Shown one piece after another: positions 1-7,598 of a stretch of 35,272 nt of DNA. Within the stretch, counting starts at the first letter, position 1; every line of letters starts with the position of its first letter. Origin of the DNA: an uncultured Oscillospiraceae bacterium (GTDB lineage Bacteria > Bacillota > Clostridia > Oscillospirales > Oscillospiraceae). The position numbers and the translations under genes were made by a program. The stretch is from the NCBI GenBank assembly GCA_947584295.1, contig CANPWM010000018.1:1-35272 (forward strand), in the 5' to 3' direction. Below the pieces are notes generated by a model. It was not told where the DNA came from. It saw only the letters and a list, made by a program, of their open reading frames with translations, and ran no database searches.

Positions 1-89
1 GCCTTCAGCTCATTGACCAGAGGACACATTTTAATGGCCTCAGGGCGCGTCCCAAAGACCAGCATGATCTTTTTCAGGTTCCCGTTCAT
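1..89 (-). CDS. wecB: UDP-N-acetylglucosamine 2-epimerase, N-terminal fragment (runs off the window)
   Basis: Only the first 29 codons are inside the window. The translated start reads MNGNLKKIMLVFGTRPEAIK, and it continues with MCPLVNEL. The GTRPEAIKMxPL block is the N-terminal signature of non-hydrolysing UDP-GlcNAc 2-epimerases, which interconvert UDP-GlcNAc and UDP-ManNAc in the cytoplasm for cell-surface polysaccharide synthesis. The ATG is preceded by a GGGAG ribosome binding site, and a sigma-A-like promoter lies about 40 bases further upstream. Completeness cannot be judged because the rest of the gene lies outside. The family call is firm; the particular surface polymer it serves is not known from this window. 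Confidence 0.9.
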   Translation of the reverse strand, partial: MNGNLKKIMLVFGTRPEAIKMCPLVNELK

Positions 90-130
90 ATTCCCACTCC
101 CGGACCAGATGATTGTTTGTCGCCGTATAT

Positions 131-159
131 ATTGTATCAGCTTTTCGCCGGGAATACAA
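131..159 (-). promoter_or_regulatory. sigma-A-like promoter for wecB
   Basis: On the minus strand, TTGTAT (154-159) and TACAAT (131-136) are separated by exactly 17 bases and point at the wecB start at 89. The match is good at -10 and moderate at -35. Confidence 0.6.
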
Positions 160-426
160 GGGGTATAGACGGAAAAACCATCTGTACCCCGCAGTTTGTC
201 AAATAACTCAAATTCGACGTTTTTTCCGGCGGCATGTACGTCGGAAAAAATCCCTTTTGTCGCACAAGCGTGCGCTCTGCGTGCGCGAAGGGCGACAGCA
301 GGGCAAATTCGAGTGAATTTCGCAAAATTCACCCGAATTTGCCCGCACGTTTCCCTTATCGGAAAAAGCCCGCCAGGGCTTTTTCCGATAAGCTAAGGGG
401 TACAGACGGAAAACCGTCTGTACCCC
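160..426. repeat. Intergenic hairpin cluster between wecB and the 447-713 gene
   Basis: The gene-free stretch 90-446 holds four inverted repeats. Those at 160-190 and 397-426 are copies of one element: GGGGTACAGACGG, a 4-5 base loop, then its complement. The copy at 397-426 is perfect and the one at 160-190 has small differences. At 301-344 is a 20-bp stem with one mismatch and loop CGCA. At 356-391 is a perfect 16-bp stem with loop GCCA. None is followed by a convincing long U tract, but either of the latter two could stop the minus-strand transcript from the 447-713 gene. No coding sequence is supported here. Confidence 0.7.
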
Positions 427-446
427 GATTTCGCGCGTATGCGGTA

Positions 447-713
447 TCACAAAAGGAGCGTCAGCAGCCACGCCGCGCCCACGCCCCCGGCGCCCATCAG
501 CGAAAAGGCCCACCAGGGAAGCCGCGGCAGGCGGCGCTCCCGCTGGGAGCGGGCGAAGTTCTCCGCCACGGCCTGGGCCTCCTTCAAAAGCCGCTCCGTT
601 GTTACCCCCGGCCCCCGGCCCGTCTCCTCCCGCACCAGGAATATGGCCTCGTCAAACACCTTCGGATCCGGCGACTTCACCACCACGACCCTTCGCGCGA
701 TCCCCTTGACCAT
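447..713 (-). CDS. Small conserved hypothetical protein with C-terminal membrane anchor
   Basis: An 88-residue protein starting MVKGIARRVVVVKSPDP and ending in one hydrophobic segment (roughly residues 67-88, WWAFSLMGAGGVGAAWLLTL). The ATG at 711-713 was chosen over an upstream in-frame ATG because a GAGGTGA ribosome binding site sits just before it. The N-terminal part is soluble, with a basic patch and a predicted helix (VTTERLLKEAQAVAENFARSQRER, split around residues 40-63). This suggests a cytoplasmic domain tethered by a C-terminal tail. I do not recognise a named family; similar short proteins seem common in Oscillospirales, but that is recollection only. It lies downstream of ribU on the same strand. 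Confidence 0.65.
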   Translation of the reverse strand: MVKGIARRVVVVKSPDPKVFDEAIFLVREETGRGPGVTTERLLKEAQAVAENFARSQRERRLPRLPWWAFSLMGAGGVGAAWLLTLLL

Positions 714-802
714 CAAATCACCTCGCGGAAAGTTTTTCCTGAATCCTGGGAAAATATACATGGGGCGGAAAAACCGTGATTTAGCGGTTCGGGGCGGCAG
801 GC

Positions 803-1513
803 TCAGCCGTCCATGCGGATAAGCTTTTTCACCCGCTTATAGAGGGGCAGGGTGACCAGGGACACCAGCAGCGCCTTCACCAGATTGAAGGGGGCCACGC
901 ACAGGGCGGCCATGGTGTAGACGGAGCTTACGCGGCTGTTCACCGCCTGAGCCATGCCGATGATGACGTCCAGAGGCACCTTGTAGAGCCGCGCGAAGGC
1001 GGGGATCAGGTAGACGGCGTTGAAGAGGCTCCCGAACACCGTCATGATCAGGCCCCCGGCGGCCAGGGAGGCCACGGCCCCCTTGAGGGTGCGGTGGGTG
1101 TGGTAGATCACCGAGGCCGGCAGGACGAAGGAACAGCCCACCACGAAGTTGGCGAAATCCCCCACAAAGGCGGTGGTGGTGCCCTTCAACAGAAGCTTCA
1201 GCACCACCTTCAAAAATTCGCAGGTCACCCCGGCGGCGGGGCCCATGGAGAAGGCGCAGATGAGGACGGGGATCTCCGAGAGATCCAGCTTATAAAAGTC
1301 CGGCGCCAGGAACACCAGGGGGACCTCAATGAGCATCAGCACCCCGGCCAGGGCCGCGAACATCGCCATATAAGCCACATGGCGGGCGGGGGACAGACGG
1401 CGCATATCGCGGATCAGCAGCTTCTGCGCCAGCAGGGCCAGGATCAGCAGACCGGCGAACACCGCCACACACACCAGGACGAACGACAGATTTTCCTTCA
1501 AAGCTTGCAGCAT
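803..1513 (-). CDS. ribU: Riboflavin ECF transporter S component RibU
   Basis: This 236-residue integral membrane protein has about six hydrophobic segments and the RibU-like block (MFAALAGVLMLIEVP, then DLSEIPVLICAFSMGP and FLKVVLKLL). RibU is the substrate-binding S component of an energy-coupling factor transporter. It captures riboflavin at the membrane and works with an EcfA-EcfA'-EcfT module encoded elsewhere; none is present here. The function is strongly supported by the FMN riboswitch directly upstream, which represses such genes when FMN is plentiful. The ATG has an AGGAG site seven bases before it. The length is near the upper end of the usual 180-240 residues because of an N-terminal extra segment. 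Confidence 0.92.
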   Translation of the reverse strand: MLQALKENLSFVLVCVAVFAGLLILALLAQKLLIRDMRRLSPARHVAYMAMFAALAGVLMLIEVPLVFLAPDFYKLDLSEIPVLICAFSMGPAAGVTCEFLKVVLKLLLKGTTTAFVGDFANFVVGCSFVLPASVIYHTHRTLKGAVASLAAGGLIMTVFGSLFNAVYLIPAFARLYKVPLDVIIGMAQAVNSRVSSVYTMAALCVAPFNLVKALLVSLVTLPLYKRVKKLIRMDG

Positions 1514-1550
1514 GGGTAAAAACTCCTTTCACAACGGGACAAAATGAAAA

Positions 1551-1573
1551 CGCCTGAACTGTCCGTCCAGGCG
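1551..1573 (-). terminator. Expression-platform terminator of the FMN riboswitch
   Basis: On the minus strand CGCCTG, an 11-base loop and CAGGCG are followed by TTTTCATTTT. It lies between the FMN aptamer and the ribU start, as expected for transcriptional attenuation. A second short hairpin (GCAGAG/CTCTGC, about 1596-1612) between aptamer and terminator may be part of the antiterminator switch. Confidence 0.6.
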
Positions 1574-1613
1574 CGTCAAGCTATGCGCGAAAGGTTCGCA
1601 GAGAGGCTCTGCG

Positions 1614-1745
1614 CATCTTCTCCCATCCAGACTGGGGGCCAAACGCTGGCCCGTCACTGTCGGTACCGGATTTGCACCGGTTCGGCGCGATTTTCGCGCT
1701 CGCGGACTTTACCGCCGGTCGGGGTTCTCACCCTGCCCTGAAGAC
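1614..1745 (-). promoter_or_regulatory. FMN riboswitch (RFN element) controlling ribU
   Basis: On the minus strand the conserved RFN blocks occur in order: GGGCAGGGTGA, CCCGACCGGCGGTAAAGTCC, GCGAG, AACCGGTGCAAATCCGGT, CCGACAGT, and GGATGGGAGAAGATG. These are diagnostic of the six-helix FMN aptamer. FMN binding is known to favour a downstream terminator and reduce expression of riboflavin genes; here the target is ribU. Confidence 0.95.
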
Positions 1746-1768
1746 GAATAGTATCAAGTTGTACCCCT

Positions 1769-1797
1769 ATTATACACCCGCCGCCGGGGAAATTCAA
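1769..1797 (-). promoter_or_regulatory. Promoter of the ribU riboswitch transcript
   Basis: Minus strand TTGAAT (1792-1797), 17-base spacer, TATAAT (1769-1774). The predicted start lies just before the aptamer. Confidence 0.7.
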
Positions 1798-1815
1798 TAC
1801 CCTGCCGCAAAAAAG

Positions 1816-1896
1816 TTGTCGAATGGGCCAGATGAATATTTTTTCCCCGCCTCCCCCGTTTGACGAAATTCTCCCCGGCGGCCCGTGTAGTATTAT
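1816..1896 (+). promoter_or_regulatory. Spo0A-type promoter region of spoIIE
   Basis: An exact 0A-box core TGTCGAA lies at 1817-1823. A second near-match, TTTGACGAA, overlaps the -35 sequence TTGACG (1860-1865). The best -10 is TAGTAT (1888-1893), giving a 22-base spacer. Spo0A-activated sigma-A promoters of spoIIE and spoIIG in Bacillus subtilis are known for unusually long 21-22 base spacers, so the arrangement fits that class. The assignment of boxes is by eye. Confidence 0.6.
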
Positions 1897-1926
1897 GGTA
1901 AACCTATCCACAAGGGGGACTTTTCG

Positions 1927-4203
1927 TTGAAACAGGCAGAGGGCGCCAGGGGCGTCACGATCTCACGGAGCTTTGACAGGGCCGGGGCGGCGGAGCTGGC
2001 GTTACGGCTGGCCTCGGCGTTCCTTTTGGGGCGGGCCAGGATCTTCGGGGGGATCGTCCCCTTCGGCGTGGCCTTTACGGCGGCCTCCGGCGGGGGCTTC
2101 TGGGGGGTCACGGCCCTGGCCGGGGCGCTTTTGGGGACGCTGACCGCCGGGAGCTTCGGCTGGAGCGTCAAGTACATAGCCATTCTCTTTCTCACCTTCG
2201 CCGCCGTGCGTTTTTTCAAAAGCGCCGCGCCCTGGTGGTTCCCCATGGCGGCGGCCTTCGGCTTCACGCTGGTCATCGGCGGTGTCTACGCCCTGGACTC
2301 CGGCTGGGAGGTGACGGCCACGGTCATGTGGGTGGTGGAGAGCTTCCTGGCCGGGGGCTTCACCTATTTTTACGAGACGGCGCTGACGGTCCCCCGTGAC
2401 CGGGGGGAGCAGGCCCTGCGGCCCTGCCGGGCGGCGTCGGTGATCCTGCTGGGGGCCACGATCCTTTTGTCCCTTTCCGCCCTGACGCCCTTCGGGGTGC
2501 TGTCCCTGGGGCGGGCGGCGTCGGTGCTGATGGTGCTGGCGGTGACCTGCCGGGGCGGCATGGGCGCGGGGTGCGTCACGGCGGCGGCCCTGGGGGCGGC
2601 CATGGATCTGGGCCAGGGCGGCATGCCCTTCTTCACCCTGTCCTACACCTTCTCCGCCCTGGTGGCCGGGGTCTTTTCCCGGGAGGGGCGGCTGACCTTC
2701 ACCCTGAGCTGGGTGGCCTCCACCGCCGTGACGGTGCTGTGGTTCTGGCGGTTTTACCGCTGGTTCCCGGCGCTCTACGAGACGTTCGCCGCCTCGGTGT
2801 GCTTTATGCTTCTGCCGGAGGAGCTTCTGGCGCGCCTGTCGGCCTATCTGCCCCGGGAGGGTTCCGGCTACGGGTATCTCAAGGCCCGGGACTACACCCG
2901 GGAGCGGGTGGAGCGGTGCGCGGCGGCCTTCAAGGGCCTCTACGACAGCCTGCGGGCGCGTCTGGGGCAGGAGGAGCCGGAGACCCCGGCCCTGATCTAC
3001 GACCGGGCCAGCGACGCGGTGTGCCGGAGCTGTCCCAACTCCTCCCGGTGCTGGCAGGAGGAGTATGTAGAGACGCTGGACGTGATGAACGCCATGACCC
3101 CGGTGCTGGAGAAGAAGGGCCAGGTGGAGCCGGAGGATCTGCCGGAGCGGTTCACCCGCCGGTGCAACCGGCTGGAGCGGCTTCTGGCCCAGATCAACGC
3201 GGAGGCCAGGGCGTATCTCACCCGCCGGAGCTTCCGGGCGCAGCTCCGGGAGAGCCGCGGGGCGGCCTTTGACCAGTACGGCGACATCGCCCGGGTGCTG
3301 GCCTCCCTCTCCCGGGAGCTGGGCGGGGAGATCCGGGTAGAGCCGGAGCTGGAAAAGCGCCTGCGGAAATATCTGCGGGGCCTTGCCATGGACGCCAGCG
3401 TGGCGGTGTTCCGCCTGCGGGGCGGGCGTCTCCGGGCGGAGATCCGCAGCCAGAGCCTGCGGCTTTTAAAGCGCGACCGGCACTGGCTGGACAACCTGTC
3501 CTCGGTGCTGGGGGTGCGGCTGTGCGCCCCGGAGGGGCAGGAGGAAGGGCGGCTCATTCTGCTGGAGGCGGAACCCCTGGCCGTCACCGTAGGCTCCGCC
3601 GGGGCCAAAAAATCCGGGGAGAGCGTCTCCGGGGACAGGTGCCTGTGCTTCCGCACGGACGAGGGGGTGCTGTATGTACTGCTGTCCGACGGCATGGGGG
3701 CAGGGCCGGAGGCAGCCAAAATGGCCTCCGCCGCCGCCACGGTGACGGAGCGGTTCCTGCGGGCGGGCATCGCCCCGGAGCTGACGCTGGATATCCTCTC
3801 CTCCCTGTGCCTTTTGAAGAATGAGGACAGCCTGGAGAGCGCCACGGTGGATCTCCTGGCGCTGGATATGTTCTCCGGGGAGGCGAAGCTCTACAAATAC
3901 GGGGCGGCGCCGTCGTATCTGCGGCGGGGCGCGTCGGTAAAGCGCGTGGGCGGCTCGGCCCTGCCGGTGGGCTTCGCCGCCAAGGGGGCGGAAAAGGCGG
4001 TCACGCGCCTGTCCTTCCAGGCGGGGGACACCCTGCTGATGGCCTCCGACGGCGCCGGGGACGAGAAGCTCCTGCGCCAGCACCTGGCCTCCGGCCAGGA
4101 CGACCCCCAGCTCCTGGCCCGGACGCTCTTGGGCGAGGCCGCCAAGGCCCCCGCCCAGGACGACATGACGGTGATCGTGGTGAAGGTGGAGACAAGGGAA
4201 TAA
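1927..4203 (+). CDS. spoIIE: Stage II sporulation protein E, serine phosphatase
   Basis: SpoIIE dephosphorylates the anti-anti-sigma factor SpoIIAA and so activates sigma-F in the forespore; it also takes part in polar division. The 758-residue protein has an N-terminal membrane domain of about ten segments (residues ~20-300), a central domain with a Cys-rich block (AVCRSCPNSSRCW, ~360-372) and a C-terminal PP2C phosphatase domain (~540-757). Metal-binding aspartates are visible at D570 (SGDRC), D588 (SDGMGAG), D708 (ASDGAGDE) and D745/D746 (AQDDMTV). The length is a little under the roughly 800-830 usual in bacilli. TTG is taken as start because an AGGGGGA site lies seven bases upstream and no better start is near. 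The upstream region carries Spo0A-box-like sequences. The gene stands alone. Confidence 0.95.
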   Translation: MKQAEGARGVTISRSFDRAGAAELALRLASAFLLGRARIFGGIVPFGVAFTAASGGGFWGVTALAGALLGTLTAGSFGWSVKYIAILFLTFAAVRFFKSAAPWWFPMAAAFGFTLVIGGVYALDSGWEVTATVMWVVESFLAGGFTYFYETALTVPRDRGEQALRPCRAASVILLGATILLSLSALTPFGVLSLGRAASVLMVLAVTCRGGMGAGCVTAAALGAAMDLGQGGMPFFTLSYTFSALVAGVFSREGRLTFTLSWVASTAVTVLWFWRFYRWFPALYETFAASVCFMLLPEELLARLSAYLPREGSGYGYLKARDYTRERVERCAAAFKGLYDSLRARLGQEEPETPALIYDRASDAVCRSCPNSSRCWQEEYVETLDVMNAMTPVLEKKGQVEPEDLPERFTRRCNRLERLLAQINAEARAYLTRRSFRAQLRESRGAAFDQYGDIARVLASLSRELGGEIRVEPELEKRLRKYLRGLAMDASVAVFRLRGGRLRAEIRSQSLRLLKRDRHWLDNLSSVLGVRLCAPEGQEEGRLILLEAEPLAVTVGSAGAKKSGESVSGDRCLCFRTDEGVLYVLLSDGMGAGPEAAKMASAAATVTERFLRAGIAPELTLDILSSLCLLKNEDSLESATVDLLALDMFSGEAKLYKYGAAPSYLRRGASVKRVGGSALPVGFAAKGAEKAVTRLSFQAGDTLLMASDGAGDEKLLRQHLASGQDDPQLLARTLLGEAAKAPAQDDMTVIVVKVETRE

Positions 4204-4899
4204 AGTTTCTAACCCCCCGTACGGGCCGGACACCCGGCCGGCCCGCCTATCGAATTACGCACCGCCTCCCCTAAAAGGTTGCGGCTGCGCCGCGTATTCC
4301 ATTTTCGGGCCGCCAAGAGAGGCGGCCCGCCGTCATACGAAACGATTTCCCAATAATTTTTTCGCTTTCCCCCAACGCACTAACCCCCGTACGGGCCGGA
4401 CACCCGGCCGGCCCGCCAATCGAATTACGATTCCGCCTCCCCAAAAGGTTGCGGCTGCGCCGCGTATTTGAATTGTGGGCCGCCAAGAGAGGCGGCCCCT
4501 ACAACATATGGGGAAGTTTTTCAGAGATACGATACGCGGGAAGATTTTTAAGGATTGCAATTGTGTTGTTTGCAAAATCTTTCATCGGGGCTTGTAGGGG
4601 CCGCCTCTTTAGGCGGCCCGCCGTCTTACGCAACATCTTCCTCATATCTTTTCGCTTTCCCCCAACGTACAATCCCCCGTACGGGCCGGACACCCGGCCG
4701 GCCCGCCAACCGAATTACGATTCCGCCTCCCCTAAAAGGTTGCGGCTCCGCCGCGTATTTAAATTTTCGGGCCGCCGTGGGCGGCGGCCCGTACGGCGAT
4801 TAAAGATAGGTTTTCGGGAAGTCGGAAGGCGGGCCGACCGGGTGTCCGGCCCGTACAGAACATTTTGCGTAATAATTAAATTTCCGTATGTTCGGAAGG
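4204..4899. repeat. REP/REPIN-like repeat block downstream of spoIIE
   Basis: This gene-free stretch is almost wholly made of repeated modules. The hairpin CCGTACGGGCCGG-ACAC-CCGGCCGGCCCGCC (written in parts) occurs at 4217-4247, 4387-4417 and 4677-4707, and inverted at 4828-4857. A second hairpin built on GGGCCGCC/GGCGGCCC occurs at 4307-4328, 4477-4502, 4594-4620 and 4769-4796, with a GTAG or GTAC foot. Between them lies a shared linker with CCGCCTCCCC, AAAAGGTTGCGGC and GCCGCGTATT. The first two composite units are 170 bases apart. No coding potential is supported. Confidence 0.85.
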
Positions 4900-4941
4900 A
4901 ATCAGAAGGGGAACCGTCAGGGTTCCCCTTCTGATTCAATC
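4881..4941. repeat. Second repeat family with a 16-bp hairpin
   Basis: A perfect 16-bp stem (4900-4915 with 4921-4936, loop GTCAG) containing AAGGGGAACC/GGTTCCCCTT follows TTTCCGTATGTTCGGA. A reverse-complement relative lies at about 34253-34316, and a copy lacking the hairpin at about 17070-17100. It sits just past the stop codon of the minus-strand 4968-7598 gene and may end its transcript, although no U tract follows. Confidence 0.65.
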
Positions 4942-4967
4942 ATCAATATAAGCTGTTTTTCCTCTTC

Positions 4968-7598
4968 TTATATCACGAACATCAGCACAATGGACGCCAG
5001 ACACACCGCCGTAAAGGCGATCATGCCGGGATTCAGCCACACGGCCCGCAGGCGGCCCCGGCGGGGCAGCTCCTGGGGGGCGGGGTCGAAGGAGGACCGG
5101 CGGAACCGAACGCAGAACAGCACAAGTCCGGCCACGCACAGCGCCAGGATCGCCAGCCCATAGGCCGCCAGCGGCAGGAGCTGACGCGCCAGCTCCGTCA
5201 GAGCGGCGGCGTCGGTGGGGTCGATGTTCTCCAGCGCCTCCGGCTCCACCCGTCCCAAAAGCCAGGGGGCCAGCACGCCGCCCAGGAAGTTGATGAGCAT
5301 ATGAATGGACACGGAGAAGCGCAGGCGGCCCGTTTTCAGGTACACATACCCCAGTACCAGCCCCAGGGCGAAGGCGTAGAAGAACTGGCTCAGATTCCCA
5401 TGGAAAAGGCCGAACATCAGCGCCGAGGTGACCACCGCCAGCTTCTCCCCGTAGACGTTCATGCGGTCGATGAGCGTCTTGCGAAAGACGTATTCCTCGA
5501 TAAGTGGAGCCAAAACCACCATCACCAGCGCCTGCAAAAGCGGGTACTCGCCGGTGGCGAAGGACTCCAGGGGATTGGCGGAGGCGGCCCCGGACACGGA
5601 CTGCAGGAGGGCCAGGAGCAGCGTTCCCACCAGGTTGCTGGCGTACATCACAAAGACGGCGATGATGGCGATAACGGCAAAATGTCCCGCCCCCAGGGGC
5701 TTTTTCTCCCGGGGCGCGGCGGGGGCCTTGCGCATCACCAAAAGGCCCAGCGGCACCGCCAGACAGTACATAGGCGCGAAGGTGACCAGCCACACCGTCC
5801 AGCCGGGGGCGTCCCCCTCCTGCCAGATAAGGCCGATGACCGCGGCAAAGAGGAGCTGGAAAAGGGCGGCGGAGGCGTAGATGACGAAAGCGCCCAGCCC
5901 CAGGCGGGAGAACCGCTTTTTCGCCTGGGCCAGATCGCCGCAGCCGTTGACCGCCGCCGTGCCGCCCTTGGGATCCAGGAACGCCGGGGCCAGGGCGGTG
6001 AACAGAAGGCCCAGGGCAACGTTAAAGGCGGCGGCGCACAGGACAGTCATGGCTGGGGCGTGGAACACCGCCATGCCCACCGCGGCGATGACTGCGTCCG
6101 GCAGGAGGCCGAAGTAGATGAACATGACCTGGACGACCTGCTTGACCATCTTCCCGGCGGAGACGGGTACGGACGCGTTGATAAAGGCCCCCACGGCGGT
6201 GGCGTAGAAGTCCACGGAGACGATGGCCGGTACCGCCAGCAGGGCGTAGAGCAGGTTCGCCCCGCCCAATATGGCCCCCAGGAGCATCGCCGGAAGCACG
6301 TCCAGGGCGCAGCAGGCGGCGCCGCCCGCCAGCGACCAGAAGAGCTTGGCCCAGGTGGACTCCGGGATCAGCAGAAAGAAGCCCATGCCCGTGTCCTGGG
6401 CCAAGGGGTTGCCCAGGGAGCGGAAGAAGGCCAGCGCCCCCACCGTCAGGGCCATGGGGAGCAGGGGATCGGTGTGGGCGACGAACCGGCACACGGCGGC
6501 CACCAGCAGGGCGGCGACGATGTACGTCTCCATGGTCTTGGTGAGAAAGCCCAGATGGGCAAAGCGCCGCCGGTTATACATGGTCTTCCAGAAGTACACG
6601 TTGGCGCCGCGCCCCCGGTTCAGGCCGTCCCGCAGAAGCTTCTCGTCCCGGTCCTTCTTGCGCCGGACGGCCACGCCGGTGGACTCGGACTGGGCTGCGG
6701 CCATCAGCTCCGCCCGCTCCTCGCTCTTGGCCATGGCGTCCTCGTAGAAGTCGGCCTTGATGCTCCAGATGACGTAAACGAGCAGGCCGCCGCCCAGAAG
6801 CAAGGCCAGCAGGGACAGGAGCGCGCCGGTCGCGTTCCCCCGGACGGCAAAGCCCGCGAAGCCCTTGATCCACCCCCAGAAGGGGATAAAGCGGGTGACG
6901 GGCGCGTTGAAAAAGCCGAAGGCCGCCTGAAGCCACCCCTCCCCGGCCCGGGAGGCGTAGAGGATAAAGGCCCCGGCGATCACCGCCAGCAGCAGGTAGA
7001 GTCCCCGCCGGAGGTTGCGCTTCACGGCGGGATAGGTGGCGGAGAGGGTGTAGAGGGCCAGCTGGATCAGCACGCCAAAGACCACGGTGAGGCACCAGGC
7101 CGCCATCAGGGCCAGCGCCGACCACAGGCTGAGGCCCAGCCCCACGATCAGGTTGGGGAGCTGAAAGAGCATATAGACGCTCCCCAGGATCCCCACGCCC
7201 ATCTGGGTAGCCAGCCGGAACATCAGCACCGACTGGGGCCGCATAGGCGACGGGAACAGCAGATTCACGTCCGCCGGTTGGAAGATGGCGCTGCCGTTCT
7301 TGTCCGCGTTCTGGGCGTAGAAGAAGAAAATCACCATCACCAGGGCCCCCGCCGCCAGCTCCAATACAGCGGCGGCCTCTTCCGGATCCGGCGGCTGGGC
7401 GGGTTCCTCCGTCTCCTCGATGACCTCCCCCTCCGGGGGGATATCCCCGTCCTCCCCGCCGTCCACCAGCGCCGCCACCAGGCCGATGACCACGCCCAGC
7501 ACGACGCAGACCAGGAGAAAGACAAGCACCCAGGTCTTGAAAAGCTTTTTCAGCTGATTTTTAAAGGTGTGCAGGGCGTAATATCCGAAAAAGCTCAT
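4968..7598 (-). CDS. ABC exporter permease fused to a CPBP (CAAX-type) intramembrane protease
   Basis: An 876-residue membrane protein with two parts. Residues ~1-600 resemble the putative ABC-exporter permease family: an N-terminal segment at 25-45, an acidic loop (~48-75) and many hydrophobic segments, with a basic cytoplasmic loop (VRRKKDRDEKLL) near 310. Residues ~620-800 form a CPBP-type metalloprotease with all three motifs: E701-E702xxxR705 (EEYVFR), F729xxxH733 (FGLFHGN) and H766xxxN770 (HMLIN). Such proteases cleave membrane substrates, some in peptide maturation or self-immunity. The start overlaps the stop of the ATPase gene by four bases (ATGA), so the two are translationally coupled and should form one transporter. 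The fusion suggests that cleavage and export are linked, but the substrate is unknown and no precursor peptide gene was found nearby. Confidence 0.85.
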   Translation of the reverse strand: MSFFGYYALHTFKNQLKKLFKTWVLVFLLVCVVLGVVIGLVAALVDGGEDGDIPPEGEVIEETEEPAQPPDPEEAAAVLELAAGALVMVIFFFYAQNADKNGSAIFQPADVNLLFPSPMRPQSVLMFRLATQMGVGILGSVYMLFQLPNLIVGLGLSLWSALALMAAWCLTVVFGVLIQLALYTLSATYPAVKRNLRRGLYLLLAVIAGAFILYASRAGEGWLQAAFGFFNAPVTRFIPFWGWIKGFAGFAVRGNATGALLSLLALLLGGGLLVYVIWSIKADFYEDAMAKSEERAELMAAAQSESTGVAVRRKKDRDEKLLRDGLNRGRGANVYFWKTMYNRRRFAHLGFLTKTMETYIVAALLVAAVCRFVAHTDPLLPMALTVGALAFFRSLGNPLAQDTGMGFFLLIPESTWAKLFWSLAGGAACCALDVLPAMLLGAILGGANLLYALLAVPAIVSVDFYATAVGAFINASVPVSAGKMVKQVVQVMFIYFGLLPDAVIAAVGMAVFHAPAMTVLCAAAFNVALGLLFTALAPAFLDPKGGTAAVNGCGDLAQAKKRFSRLGLGAFVIYASAALFQLLFAAVIGLIWQEGDAPGWTVWLVTFAPMYCLAVPLGLLVMRKAPAAPREKKPLGAGHFAVIAIIAVFVMYASNLVGTLLLALLQSVSGAASANPLESFATGEYPLLQALVMVVLAPLIEEYVFRKTLIDRMNVYGEKLAVVTSALMFGLFHGNLSQFFYAFALGLVLGYVYLKTGRLRFSVSIHMLINFLGGVLAPWLLGRVEPEALENIDPTDAAALTELARQLLPLAAYGLAILALCVAGLVLFCVRFRRSSFDPAPQELPRRGRLRAVWLNPGMIAFTAVCLASIVLMFVI

